Assembly (NCBI GenBank): GCA_003131585.1 | Contig: PKVW01000023.1 | Span: 114,455-178,454, forward strand | Direction of reading: 5' to 3' | Source of the DNA: Acidobacteriaceae bacterium | GTDB lineage: Bacteria; Acidobacteriota; Terriglobia; Terriglobales; Acidobacteriaceae | Length of the DNA: 64,000 nucleotides | Translations under genes and position numbers: made by a program | Part shown: positions 50,529 to 58,551 of the stretch, piece by piece | Layout of the letters: each line of letters opens with the position of its first letter | Position numbering within the stretch: the first letter of the stretch is position 1 | Notes under the pieces: model-generated | Databases searched by the model: none | Told to the model about the DNA's origin: nothing | What the model saw: the letters and a program-made list of their open reading frames with translations, nothing else

Positions 50529-50635
50529 TAGTTTCCCTCGAAATTTCGGCTGGTGGAATTGGCTTCATAAATATTCCCGGAGGGAAGACGACCGCCCCTC
50601 AGGGGCTAAAAGCCCTATGCTTGTTGATTGGTAGC

Positions 50636-50800
50636 GGCACGGCTGGAACAGGCTGCGGAAAAACTCGGCGTGGACGCAAATGCGACCACTGGGGCTAAAG
50701 CCCACGCTGATTTTAGAGGCTTTACGCGGCGCTGAAGCGCCGCTCTTCCACGGTATTTCACCGATTTGCGAATTTTTCCGCAGCCTGTGGAAGCCGTGCC
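50636..50800. mobile_element. Candidate MITE with 32-bp inverted ends
   Basis: GGCACGGCTGGAACAGGCTG (start at 50636) continues to CTCG at 50667. The inverted counterpart runs from 50769 to 50800, with about 28 of 32 positions matching. Between them are short palindromes (GGGGCTAAAGCCC, GCGGCGCTGAAGCGCCGC) and no coding region. The rest of 50529-50848 holds no gene. Confidence 0.6.
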
Positions 50801-50848
50801 CATCCCAAAGCCCGTTCATCAAAACCAGTTTCCAGCGATTGCCGGTTC

Positions 50849-51553
50849 TCAATTTCCGACGGTCACCCCGGGAGTCATAGTAACGATTTCGACGCCCGGC
50901 GTCAGCTTCTGCAAGTCGCCCGGAGTTCCAGTCAGCACCGGAAACGTGCCGAAATGCATAGGAATGACCGTTTTCGGTTTGAGCAGGTTGCAGGCGTAGG
51001 CGGCCTCGCGCGGTCCCATGGTGAAATGGTCGCCGATGGGCAGCATGGCAATGTCAGGAGCGTAAAGGTCGCGGATGATTGCCATGTCTCCGAAAACATT
51101 CGTGTCTCCGGCGTGGTAGATCTTGACGCCGTTTTCAAATTCGATCACGTACCCGCAGGCTTCGCCGCCGTAAATGAGCTGGTCGCCATCCTGGATACCA
51201 CAGGAGTGGTCGGCGTGCACCATGGTAACTCTGATATCGCCGATCTTCTGCGTGCCGCCCTTGTTCATCATGGCGATTTGCCTGGCGCCCTTCTTCTCCA
51301 GCCATCCGCATAATTCGGGGATGCCGACGACCTGAGGGTTGTGCTGCTGGATGATCTCAACGGCGTCTCCAATGTGGTCCCCGTGACCGTGTGTGCATAG
51401 AAGAACATCGACCTTCTTCACCTTTTTCTCGGAGGCTGGGCACATCGGATTGTTCATGATCCAGGGATCGATAATGACGGTGCGGCCGCCGGGGGTAACG
51501 AAGCGAAACGTCGCGTGGCCAAGCCACGTAAGTTGAATGCCTTTGAGGTTCAT
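50849..51553 (-). CDS. MBL-fold metal-dependent hydrolase (UPF0173/UlaG-like)
   Basis: A 234-residue protein from the ATG at 51553. A much longer frame upstream is not supported. It starts LKGIQLTWLGHATFRFVTPG, typical of this family, and has the metal motif CTHGHGDHIGD, then MVHADHSCGI, IYHAGDTNVFGDM, LPIGDHFTMGP and PMHFGTFPVL. These are zinc- or manganese-binding hydrolases with a compact single domain. The substrate is unknown. It is divergent from hpt. Confidence 0.88.
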   Translation of the reverse strand: MNLKGIQLTWLGHATFRFVTPGGRTVIIDPWIMNNPMCPASEKKVKKVDVLLCTHGHGDHIGDAVEIIQQHNPQVVGIPELCGWLEKKGARQIAMMNKGGTQKIGDIRVTMVHADHSCGIQDGDQLIYGGEACGYVIEFENGVKIYHAGDTNVFGDMAIIRDLYAPDIAMLPIGDHFTMGPREAAYACNLLKPKTVIPMHFGTFPVLTGTPGDLQKLTPGVEIVTMTPGVTVGN

Positions 51554-51653
51554 GAATGAGGACTCCGGACCGCCAGCCACTTCCTCGAACGATTCGGTAG
51601 AGACGGCCAGCCACCATGGCTGCGGCTTGACCCTTAGTTTAATATGAAACGCC

Positions 51654-52205
51654 ATGACAGGACTCAAGGTTCTGATTTCGCGGGAAGAGATTGCGAAGCG
51701 AGTCGCCGAACTGGGCGAGGAAATCACGCGCGACTTCGCGGGACAGCCAGTGATTTTTGTTGGCGTATTGAAGGGCTCCGCGATTTTTCTCGCCGACCTG
51801 GCGCGACAGGTGAAGCTGGACGCGACGTTTGACTTCATCGGAGTCTCCAGTTACGGGAACCGTCCCAGTCCCACTCAGGAACTCAAGAGCGGCTGGGATT
51901 CCACCGGCGAGGTGAAGCTGACGAAGGACGTAGATCAGTCCATGAAGGATAAGAACGTAATTGTGGTGGAAGACATTCTGGACACGGGATTGACGCTCAC
52001 CGTGCTGAAGAAACTGCTGCTGGCGCACCAGCCTCGATCGCTGAAGATCGCGGCCCTTCTCGACAAGCCATCCCGGCGCAAGCTGCCTTTGCAAGGCGAC
52101 TATGTCGGCTTCACCATTCCCGATGAGTTCGTCGTGGGCTACGGCCTGGACTATGCCGAACGCTACCGCAACCTGGCCGACGTCTGCATCGTGCCGCGGG
52201 AGTGA
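51654..52205 (+). CDS. hpt: Hypoxanthine phosphoribosyltransferase
   Basis: A 183-residue protein, usual size. The PRPP loop is VIVVEDILDTGLTL near 105, the flexible loop region is FIGVSSYGNRP, and VGVLKGSAIFLADLAR and DEFVVGYGLDYAERYRNL (purine-binding C-terminal part) are conserved. It salvages hypoxanthine and guanine to IMP/GMP. No SD site: TAATAT ends 8 nt before the ATG. Confidence 0.95.
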   Translation: MTGLKVLISREEIAKRVAELGEEITRDFAGQPVIFVGVLKGSAIFLADLARQVKLDATFDFIGVSSYGNRPSPTQELKSGWDSTGEVKLTKDVDQSMKDKNVIVVEDILDTGLTLTVLKKLLLAHQPRSLKIAALLDKPSRRKLPLQGDYVGFTIPDEFVVGYGLDYAERYRNLADVCIVPRE

Positions 52206-52211
52206 ACTGCA

Positions 52212-52364
52212 GTACCGAGTCCCGAGTCCCGAGTACCGAGTCCCGAGTACGGAAGCAGGCGCACTCCAACTCGATCAAGCCAACCTGCATAGTTCACTTC
52301 TCAGTTCTCAGTTCTCAGTTCTCAGTTCTCGTTTCCAGTTCTCGGTACTCGGTACTCGGTACTC
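52212..52364. repeat. Nested tandem and inverted repeats between hpt and the phosphatase gene
   Basis: Left: GTACCGAG and TCCCGAG units from 52212 to 52250. Centre: five 7-bp units TTCTCAG (52298-52330). Right: CTCGGTACTCGGTACTCGG from 52341 to 52364. The left and right blocks are inverse complements and would form a large cruciform or hairpin. The tract can be read through in frame upstream but is not credible protein. Confidence 0.75.
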
Positions 52365-52377
52365 AAGACACGGCTGC

Positions 52378-52383
52378 TATCAT
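52378..52383 (+). promoter_or_regulatory. -10-like TATCAT before the GAF-SpoIIE gene
   Basis: TATCAT ends 7 nt before the ATG at 52391, and there is no ribosome site in between. This fits a leaderless promoter. Confidence 0.45.
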
Positions 52384-52390
52384 AGACACA

Positions 52391-54169
52391 ATGGGTTCTG
52401 TTCTGAGCAAACACGAAAAGCACGTACAGGTTGATCCGCTGTTGATCGAGGTATCCGACGTCATGTCGACGTCGCTCGACCTGGATACGACTCTGCGCCG
52501 GGTCGCGGAGGTGGTGCGTAAAGTTATCGACTACGAGATATTCGCCATCCTGCTTCTGAACGAGAAAACCCAGGAGCTGCGCTTCCGCTTCCAGGTCGGA
52601 TATCCTCCGGAGTTCGCCGAGCGCGCCCGGGTCAAGGTGGGCGAAGGAGTGATCGGACAGGCAGCGCAATTGCGGCGGGCGATTTTGATCGATGATGTGA
52701 CGCGAGATCCCAGGTACATCGCTGCCGTACCCAACGTGCGCTCGGAATTGGCGGTGCCGCTCACCACTAAGAACCGGGTGATTGGAGTAATTGATCTGGA
52801 GGCGCGGGATCCAGGCTATTTCAACGAAGAGCACAGCCGCCTGTTGACGCTAATCGCTTCGCGCATGGCGGCCGGCATCGAGAACGCTCAGCTCTACACG
52901 CGCACCACGCGGCAGGCGCGAATTTTGCTGCTGCTGAACGAGATCGCGCGCGAGTTGACCTCGATCTTGAACCTGGACGAACTGCTGGGCCGGATCGCGG
53001 AGCTTCTGCGGCGGTTGATTGACTTTCAGATGTTCAGCATCCTGCTGCTGGATTCGTCCGGCGAGAAGCTGCAGCATCGTTTCTCGTTGCGCTTCAACGA
53101 GAATGTTCACCTGAAGGAAGAGCTTCCGCTCGGGCACGGATTGGTTGGGCATGCGGCGGAGACGAAGCAGGCGATACTGGTGCCCGACGTGAGCAAAGAT
53201 CCGCGCTACATCCGGCTCAACCCGGAAACGCGGTCGGAATTGGCCGTTCCTCTGATCTATAAAGACAAAGTGATCGGCGTCCTCGATCTGGAGCACACGC
53301 GGCGCGGTTTTTTTACCGACGACCACCGGCGCACCATGATGACTCTGGCCGCGCAGGTAGCCATTGCCATCGAAAACGCGCGCTTGTACGAGGAGATTGC
53401 GCGGCAGGAACGCCGGCTGGAGCGGGAGTTGGCCCTGGCGCGGGAGTTGCAAACGCGACTGCTTCCCCACGCGCTGCCGAAGCTGGCACACCTGGACTTG
53501 GCTGCGAAGTTTATTCCAGCGCGAGCCATCGGCGGAGACCTTTACGACTTCATTCCGTACTCCCTTTCGCGGCTGGGAATTGTGATTGGCGACGTCAGCG
53601 GGAAAGGAGCGCCTGCCGCTATCTACGCAGCCCTGGTGAGCGGAATCCTGCGCTCGCATGCGCCCATTGAGCCGGGCCCCGCCGAGATGCTCTCGGCGGT
53701 CAATTTGTCGCTGGCAGAGCGGCGCATTGAGGCACAATTTGTATCCCTCATTTACGCGGTCTGGGACGACGAGCATCGCACCCTTCTGGTGGCCAACTCG
53801 GGCTTGCCACGCCCCATTTACGTACACGATGGAAAGAACAATGTGATCGAGGCGACAGGTCTGCCGCTGGGGCTTTTCGACGATGCGGACTACGACGAGT
53901 TTCGATTCAAAATGAAGCCTGGAGACATGTTCGTGTTCTTCAGCGACGGCATTCTGGACGCGCGTAACCGGGGCGGAGACCTGTTTGGCCGGGGACGGGT
54001 GGAGAAACTGGTCGCGGAATGCGCCGGCCGATCCGCGGACTGCGTGGTGGAATCTCTCTTCAAAGCTGTGGCCGAGCATTCTGCCGGGGTCGAGACGTTC
54101 GATGACCAAACCGTGGTGGCAATCAAGGTCAAGGACGGCGCCGCGCCAGGTCCTTCCAAGCGAAAATGA
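52391..54169 (+). CDS. GAF-GAF-SpoIIE (PP2C-type) serine phosphatase
   Basis: A 592-residue protein from the ATG at 52391. GAF 1 covers about 20-175 (IDYEIFAILLLNEKTQELRF, SELAVPLTTKNRVIGVIDLE) and GAF 2 about 180-340 (IDFQMFSILLLDSSGEKLQH, SELAVPLIYKDKVIGVLDLE). A coiled linker (RRLERELALARELQTRLLPH) leads to the SpoIIE phosphatase (AIGGDLYDFIPY, IGDVSGKGAPAAI, LVVF-type FFSDGILDARN, ETFDDQTVVAIKV). Such RsbU-like proteins dephosphorylate anti-sigma-factor antagonists. The sensed ligand is unknown. Its stop overlaps lysA by 4 nt. Confidence 0.93.
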   Translation: MGSVLSKHEKHVQVDPLLIEVSDVMSTSLDLDTTLRRVAEVVRKVIDYEIFAILLLNEKTQELRFRFQVGYPPEFAERARVKVGEGVIGQAAQLRRAILIDDVTRDPRYIAAVPNVRSELAVPLTTKNRVIGVIDLEARDPGYFNEEHSRLLTLIASRMAAGIENAQLYTRTTRQARILLLLNEIARELTSILNLDELLGRIAELLRRLIDFQMFSILLLDSSGEKLQHRFSLRFNENVHLKEELPLGHGLVGHAAETKQAILVPDVSKDPRYIRLNPETRSELAVPLIYKDKVIGVLDLEHTRRGFFTDDHRRTMMTLAAQVAIAIENARLYEEIARQERRLERELALARELQTRLLPHALPKLAHLDLAAKFIPARAIGGDLYDFIPYSLSRLGIVIGDVSGKGAPAAIYAALVSGILRSHAPIEPGPAEMLSAVNLSLAERRIEAQFVSLIYAVWDDEHRTLLVANSGLPRPIYVHDGKNNVIEATGLPLGLFDDADYDEFRFKMKPGDMFVFFSDGILDARNRGGDLFGRGRVEKLVAECAGRSADCVVESLFKAVAEHSAGVETFDDQTVVAIKVKDGAAPGPSKRK

Positions 54170-55524
54170 CTCGGCGCAGCGAAGTTACGGGACCTCTCCA
54201 CGGTTATTCCGAGCGGCCGCCGGGATTCGTTCTTCACGAGCGCCGGAAAGGGTTATTGCGCCGAAGTGCGGATTCCGTGCTCCACTGCGAGGCTCTTCCG
54301 TTACCGAAACTGGCGGAACGCTACGGAACGCCTCTCTATGTTTATTCGGCAACCGCTATCCGCGAACGGTTAGGGGCCTTTGAGAATGCGTTTCACGATG
54401 TCCCCCACACCATCTGCTATTCCGTCAAGGCGAATTCTAATGTGAGCATTTTGCGTTTGCTGGCGCGGGCGGGATGTGGCTTTGACGTAGTTTCTGGCGG
54501 AGAACTGGAGCGGGTGCTGGCCGCCGACCGCCGCATGGCCACGAAGATTGTGTTCTCCGGCGTGGGAAAGTCCCGTGACGAGATGACGGCGGCGTTGAAA
54601 GTTGGGGTTTTGCTGTTCAATGTGGAAAGCGAGTCGGAACTCTGGGCTTTGGCTGAGCGCGCGACGCAGTTGCGCACGGTTGCGAGCATAGCTCTTCGGG
54701 TGAATCCAGACGTGGCGGCCGACACGCATCCCTACATTTCTACGGGTTTGCATAAGCACAAGTTCGGGGTGCCCGTCGGCAGTGCGCGCGCTCTCTACGC
54801 CAAGGCCTCCGGAGTACGGTATCTGAAAGTTGCGGGAGTGAGCGTCCATATCGGCTCACAGATCACCGATGTTGCGCCGTTCGCGGAAGCGGTGGCTCGA
54901 GTCGCCGACATTGTTCGCGAGTTGCGCGCCGATGGGCACAGGATCGACTACGTCGATACCGGCGGTGGGCTCGGGATTGCGTATCAGGAACCGGAACTGG
55001 AGTTTGAGGAGTATGTCGCGAAGTATGCGCGTGCTGTGACCACTCACTTGCGCGGGCTGAAGGTGCATCTTTTGCTCGAACCGGGACGGGCGATTGTGGG
55101 GCCGGCCGGCGTGTTGCTCACTTCTGTTATTTACAGAAAAGAAAACGATGGCAAGCGATTTCTCGTAGTCGATGCAGCTATGAACGATCTGATTCGGCCT
55201 GCTCTTTACGGCGCCTACCACGAGATCGTTCCCGTCGTGCGCCCCGGGAAATCGGCGACCGGAAGTTCGGCAACGAAAACGGAGATGGTCGATGTGGTAG
55301 GCCCGGTATGCGAGTCCGGCGACTTCTTCGCACGTGATCGGGAATTGCCACGAGTGGAGGAAGGCGACTTACTTGCGATTCTTGATGCCGGAGCTTACGG
55401 GATGGCGCTGGCTTCGAACTACAACACGCGTCCGCGGCCAGCAGAGGTGCTGGTGAGTGGAAAGACAGTCAAGATCATCCGGCGTCGGGAAAAAGTACGC
55501 GAACTGTATTCTGCGGAGTTGTAA
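54166..55524 (+). CDS. lysA: Diaminopimelate decarboxylase
   Basis: A 452-residue protein whose ATG overlaps the phosphatase stop (ATGA). PLP lysine in TICYSVKANSNVSIL, the GFDVVSGGELERVL block, SVHIGSQITDVAPF, DTGGGLGIAY, LLEPGRAIVGPAGVL and the catalytic CESGDFFARDRE near residue 385, then GAYGMALASNYN. It makes lysine from meso-diaminopimelate. Nothing links it functionally to the phosphatase other than coupling. Confidence 0.95.
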   Translation: MTRRSEVTGPLHGYSERPPGFVLHERRKGLLRRSADSVLHCEALPLPKLAERYGTPLYVYSATAIRERLGAFENAFHDVPHTICYSVKANSNVSILRLLARAGCGFDVVSGGELERVLAADRRMATKIVFSGVGKSRDEMTAALKVGVLLFNVESESELWALAERATQLRTVASIALRVNPDVAADTHPYISTGLHKHKFGVPVGSARALYAKASGVRYLKVAGVSVHIGSQITDVAPFAEAVARVADIVRELRADGHRIDYVDTGGGLGIAYQEPELEFEEYVAKYARAVTTHLRGLKVHLLLEPGRAIVGPAGVLLTSVIYRKENDGKRFLVVDAAMNDLIRPALYGAYHEIVPVVRPGKSATGSSATKTEMVDVVGPVCESGDFFARDRELPRVEEGDLLAILDAGAYGMALASNYNTRPRPAEVLVSGKTVKIIRRREKVRELYSAEL

Positions 55525-55552
55525 ATACAACGGCCCAGTCCGCAAGTGTGGG

Positions 55553-56434
55553 TTATCTTTCTCCCCACTTCAGCTTCGTGCGGAGCACATGGAAGAAATC
55601 AGTATCGGTGCGGAACAGGCTGACCTTGTGCTCGGACCGGCGGCAGCGAACTCGGTCTCCATCCCGCAGATCAAGGCCGGGCTGGCCGTCCAGGCTGAGG
55701 TACGCGACTTCCTCGTCGCTGCGCAGCAGAATTTCGACCACGGCCGAATCCGGCACAACCAGTGGGCGGTGCGTGAGCGAATGCGGCGCCACCGGAGTGA
55801 TCACAAAGGCATTGACCGTCGGCATGACCACGGGGCCGCCCGCGGACAGAGAGTAGGCAGTCGAACCTGTAGGCGTGGCCACGATCATTCCGTCGGCCCG
55901 GTAGCTGGAGACGAACACCTTGTCGATGAAGAGATCGTAGTTATTGAGGCGAGCGAGCGCAGTCTTGTTGACCACAACGTCGTTGAAGGCCATGTAACTT
56001 CCCAGGATCTCTTCGCCGCGCAGCAGATCACACTGCATTAGAGAACGCCGCTCCAGGGCGGTGCGGCCCTGCGCGATCGCGTCGAGCATCGGGAAGAGCG
56101 ACGAAAGCGGAACGTCCGTGAGGAAGCCGAGAGAACCCAGGTTCACGCCGAGCAGTGGAGCATCGCTTGCAGCCGTGGCTCGGACCGCCGAGAGTAATGT
56201 CCCGTCGCCGCCCAGCACGACGACCAGATCCAAAGGCCGGGTGGACATTTGCGAGCGCAGCATCTCCTCGTGGCCACTGGAATACTTGGCCGTCTCCGGA
56301 TCGACAATGACCTTGTAGGCATGGGCATGGAGCCATGCCAGCAGTTCGGGAAAGATGCGCGCAACCTCCGGGCGCGCCGGACGAGAAATAATGGCCGCGA
56401 CTTTCGACCGGGAAGATAAGGGCGAGCTTGCCAT
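55553..56434 (-). CDS. nadK: NAD kinase
   Basis: A 293-residue protein with LVVVLGGDGTLLSAVRATA (GGDGT motif), LLGVNLGSLGFLTDVP, MAFNDVVVNKTAL, FVSSYRADGMIVATPTGSTA cut near 175, YSLSAGGPVVMP and SLDGQPGLDL. It makes NADP+ from NAD+ and ATP. It is adjacent to tlyA on the same strand, a frequent arrangement (tlyA-nadK). Convergent with lysA. Confidence 0.94.
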   Translation of the reverse strand: MASSPLSSRSKVAAIISRPARPEVARIFPELLAWLHAHAYKVIVDPETAKYSSGHEEMLRSQMSTRPLDLVVVLGGDGTLLSAVRATAASDAPLLGVNLGSLGFLTDVPLSSLFPMLDAIAQGRTALERRSLMQCDLLRGEEILGSYMAFNDVVVNKTALARLNNYDLFIDKVFVSSYRADGMIVATPTGSTAYSLSAGGPVVMPTVNAFVITPVAPHSLTHRPLVVPDSAVVEILLRSDEEVAYLSLDGQPGLDLRDGDRVRCRRSEHKVSLFRTDTDFFHVLRTKLKWGER

Positions 56435-56545
56435 GGCGATAGAAGAAGAGAGAAAGAGAGATTGTACAGAATTCGCAGGAAAAAGCTTTAACTCCTGAGG
56501 GCACCCTTCGACTGCGCTCAGGGCAGACTTCGGAACATCAGGGGA

Positions 56546-57295
56546 TTAGAAGACTCCCCAGAGAAGGAACTCGCGGTTACCCTCCGCGCCGAGAATGGGC
56601 GATTCGATGACATCGGTGCGAGTACAGGCTAGGGCCAGCAAAGTTCTCTTCACCTTCTCGACGGCCGCCAACTGAGCCGCCTCGTCGCGCACAATGCCTC
56701 CCTTGCCGACGAATTCCCTTCCCGCCTCGAATTGAGGTTTAACGAGGACGATCACCTGCCGGCCACGGCGCTCATCGAAGGACGGCGGGAAGGCGGCATT
56801 GACTACCGGAGGGAGAACCAAGGCCGCCGAAATGAAAGCCACGTCGATCACGATAAGGTCTACTTTTTGACCGATGACCTCGTCCGTCACGTACCGGGCG
56901 TTGATTTTTTCCAGGAGTCGAACGCGGGGATCCTGGCGCAGTTTGAAATCCATCTGCCCGTAACCGGTATCTACCGCGATCACGCGAGTTGCACCATGCT
57001 GCAGTAGGCAATCGGTGAACCCGCCGGTGGAAGCGCCGACATCGAGACAAACTTTGCCCTCGACATCGATAGGCCAGTGTTCAAGCGCGCGCTCAAGTTT
57101 GAGCCCGCCGCGGCTGACGTACTGCAGGTCTTTGCCGAGCAGGCGGATCGCGGCGTCGGCCACGACTCGCGCGCCAGCTTTGTCGTGCTTCTGGTCGTTG
57201 ACCAACACTTTCCCCGCGAGAATAAGAGCCTGGGCCCGTTCTCGGGAGGCAGCCAGTCCACGGTCGACGAGAAGTTTGTCGAGTCTGAGTTTCAA
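56546..57295 (-). CDS. tlyA: TlyA family rRNA (cytidine-2'-O)-methyltransferase
   Basis: A start at TTG 57295 gives 249 residues beginning KLRLDKLLVDRGLAASRERA. A TTG at 57382 would add 29 residues of poor quality. The S4 RNA-binding domain covers about 1-65. The FtsJ-type methyltransferase then shows CLDVGASTGGFTDCLLQHGA, AVDTGYGQMDFKLR, LIVIDVAFISA and VLVKPQFEAGREFVGKGGIV. TlyA methylates the ribose of 16S/23S rRNA cytidines. An older name is hemolysin A. Confidence 0.92.
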   Translation of the reverse strand: MKLRLDKLLVDRGLAASRERAQALILAGKVLVNDQKHDKAGARVVADAAIRLLGKDLQYVSRGGLKLERALEHWPIDVEGKVCLDVGASTGGFTDCLLQHGATRVIAVDTGYGQMDFKLRQDPRVRLLEKINARYVTDEVIGQKVDLIVIDVAFISAALVLPPVVNAAFPPSFDERRGRQVIVLVKPQFEAGREFVGKGGIVRDEAAQLAAVEKVKRTLLALACTRTDVIESPILGAEGNREFLLWGVF

Positions 57296-57494
57296 AGTAG
57301 GCTCGGGAGCTGAGGGTTCGCGCGACGACACGGATTGATTTGCGGTAGCGCCACTAAAGTGCCAGCACTCGCTCCGGTGCAAAGTGCTGAACCGTCTCTC
57401 GCTGAATCACTTACGAAGATACTTTCGTGCTTTTCCACAGAATTTTCCACGGTTGTGTTGAAAACTTCTTCGGCTTCGCGGGTACTCAAGAAGA

Positions 57495-57519
57495 AGAGCC
57501 GCCCGCAAGGGGCGGCTCT
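57495..57519 (-). terminator. Terminator hairpin of yebC
   Basis: AGAGCCGCCC and GGGCGGCTCT form a perfect 10-bp stem with a 5-nt loop. On the minus strand it is followed by TCTTCTTG. It lies 26 bp after the yebC stop. Confidence 0.8.
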
Positions 57520-57544
57520 GGGGCGAGAATGTTCCGGCGCGCAG

Positions 57545-58294
57545 TTAGCCGGCCACTTCTTCCATCAGCTTCTCGTCAATGTCGAAGTTGGAGTGCACGT
57601 TCTGCACATCGTCCTGATCTTCGAGCGCCTCCATAAGACGGATCATCGTGTTGGCGGCCTGACCTTCGAGCTTGATGTAGTTCTGGGGAATCATGGCGAC
57701 GCTGGACGATGCCGGCTCGATTCCAGCTTTCTTTACAGCCTCGAGCACTGTCTCGTATGCGGAGGGTTCGGTCAGTATCTCCCAATTCTCGCCATCATCG
57801 TTCAGATCCTCGCCACCAGCCTCGAGAACGATGTTCATCAGGTCGTCCTCTTTCGCGGCGCCCTTCGGGATGATGATGTCGCCCTTCTTGTGGAACATCC
57901 AGGAGACCGCACCGGCTTCGGCCATATTGCCGCCGTTCTTCCCAAAGCAGTGGCGGATTTCACTGACCGTACGGTTGCGGTTGTCAGTGTTGATCTCCAG
58001 CAGAACTGCCGCGCCACCCGGGCCGTAGCCCTCGAGAGAAAACTCCTCGTAAGTAGCCCCGGGCAGTTCTCCGGTGCCGCGCTGAATGGCCCGCTTGATG
58101 TTTTCGGCGGGCATATTCTCGGCTTTGGCGGCAACGATGGCGCCGCGCAGCCGCGGGTTGGAATCAGGGTCGCCGCCGCCGTTCTTCGCGGCAATACCGA
58201 TTTCCTTGATGAGGCGGGTAAAAATCTTGCCGCGCTTGGCGTCCAGCGCGCCCTTCTTGTGCTTGATTGTGGCCCATTTTGAATGGCCAGACAT
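57545..58294 (-). CDS. yebC: YebC/PmpR family DNA-binding regulator / translation factor
   Basis: A 249-residue protein with GAGGTC before the ATG. The N-terminus [20 protein letters not shown] is the family signature, followed by [32 protein letters not shown] and [16 protein letters not shown]. It continues to [14 protein letters not shown]. The length equals the family norm. Members act in gene regulation and, for one class, in relieving ribosome stalls at proline stretches. The second role is notable because an APQPPS-repeat gene lies 4 kb away, though no link is shown. Confidence 0.95.
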   Translation of the reverse strand: MSGHSKWATIKHKKGALDAKRGKIFTRLIKEIGIAAKNGGGDPDSNPRLRGAIVAAKAENMPAENIKRAIQRGTGELPGATYEEFSLEGYGPGGAAVLLEINTDNRNRTVSEIRHCFGKNGGNMAEAGAVSWMFHKKGDIIIPKGAAKEDDLMNIVLEAGGEDLNDDGENWEILTEPSAYETVLEAVKKAGIEPASSSVAMIPQNYIKLEGQAANTMIRLMEALEDQDDVQNVHSNFDIDEKLMEEVAG

Positions 58295-58551
58295 GGCTAG
58301 ACCTCGTATCTAACGATCTCGGTTCAACGCGGGATTCGCCCATAGAAAGATCACAGGCTGCCTCGAAAGTATGCGGGCGAATTAGGAAGTATAGCACGCT
58401 ACGATTCCGCCGGTCGCGGCATTTCCTCCGAAACAACGGGCCGACCGGGCCGGGACAAGATTTCCCGCTATTGGGCCGCCTTCCAGGCTTCTTACTCGGT
58501 ATTGACTGCAATGGACATGCACCCCTACCATGCCAGCGGGGCGTCCTGCAC

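Noticed and set aside
52850-54109. A 419-codon minus-strand frame opposite the GAF-SpoIIE gene
   Set aside because: It is a shadow of a fully motif-supported gene.
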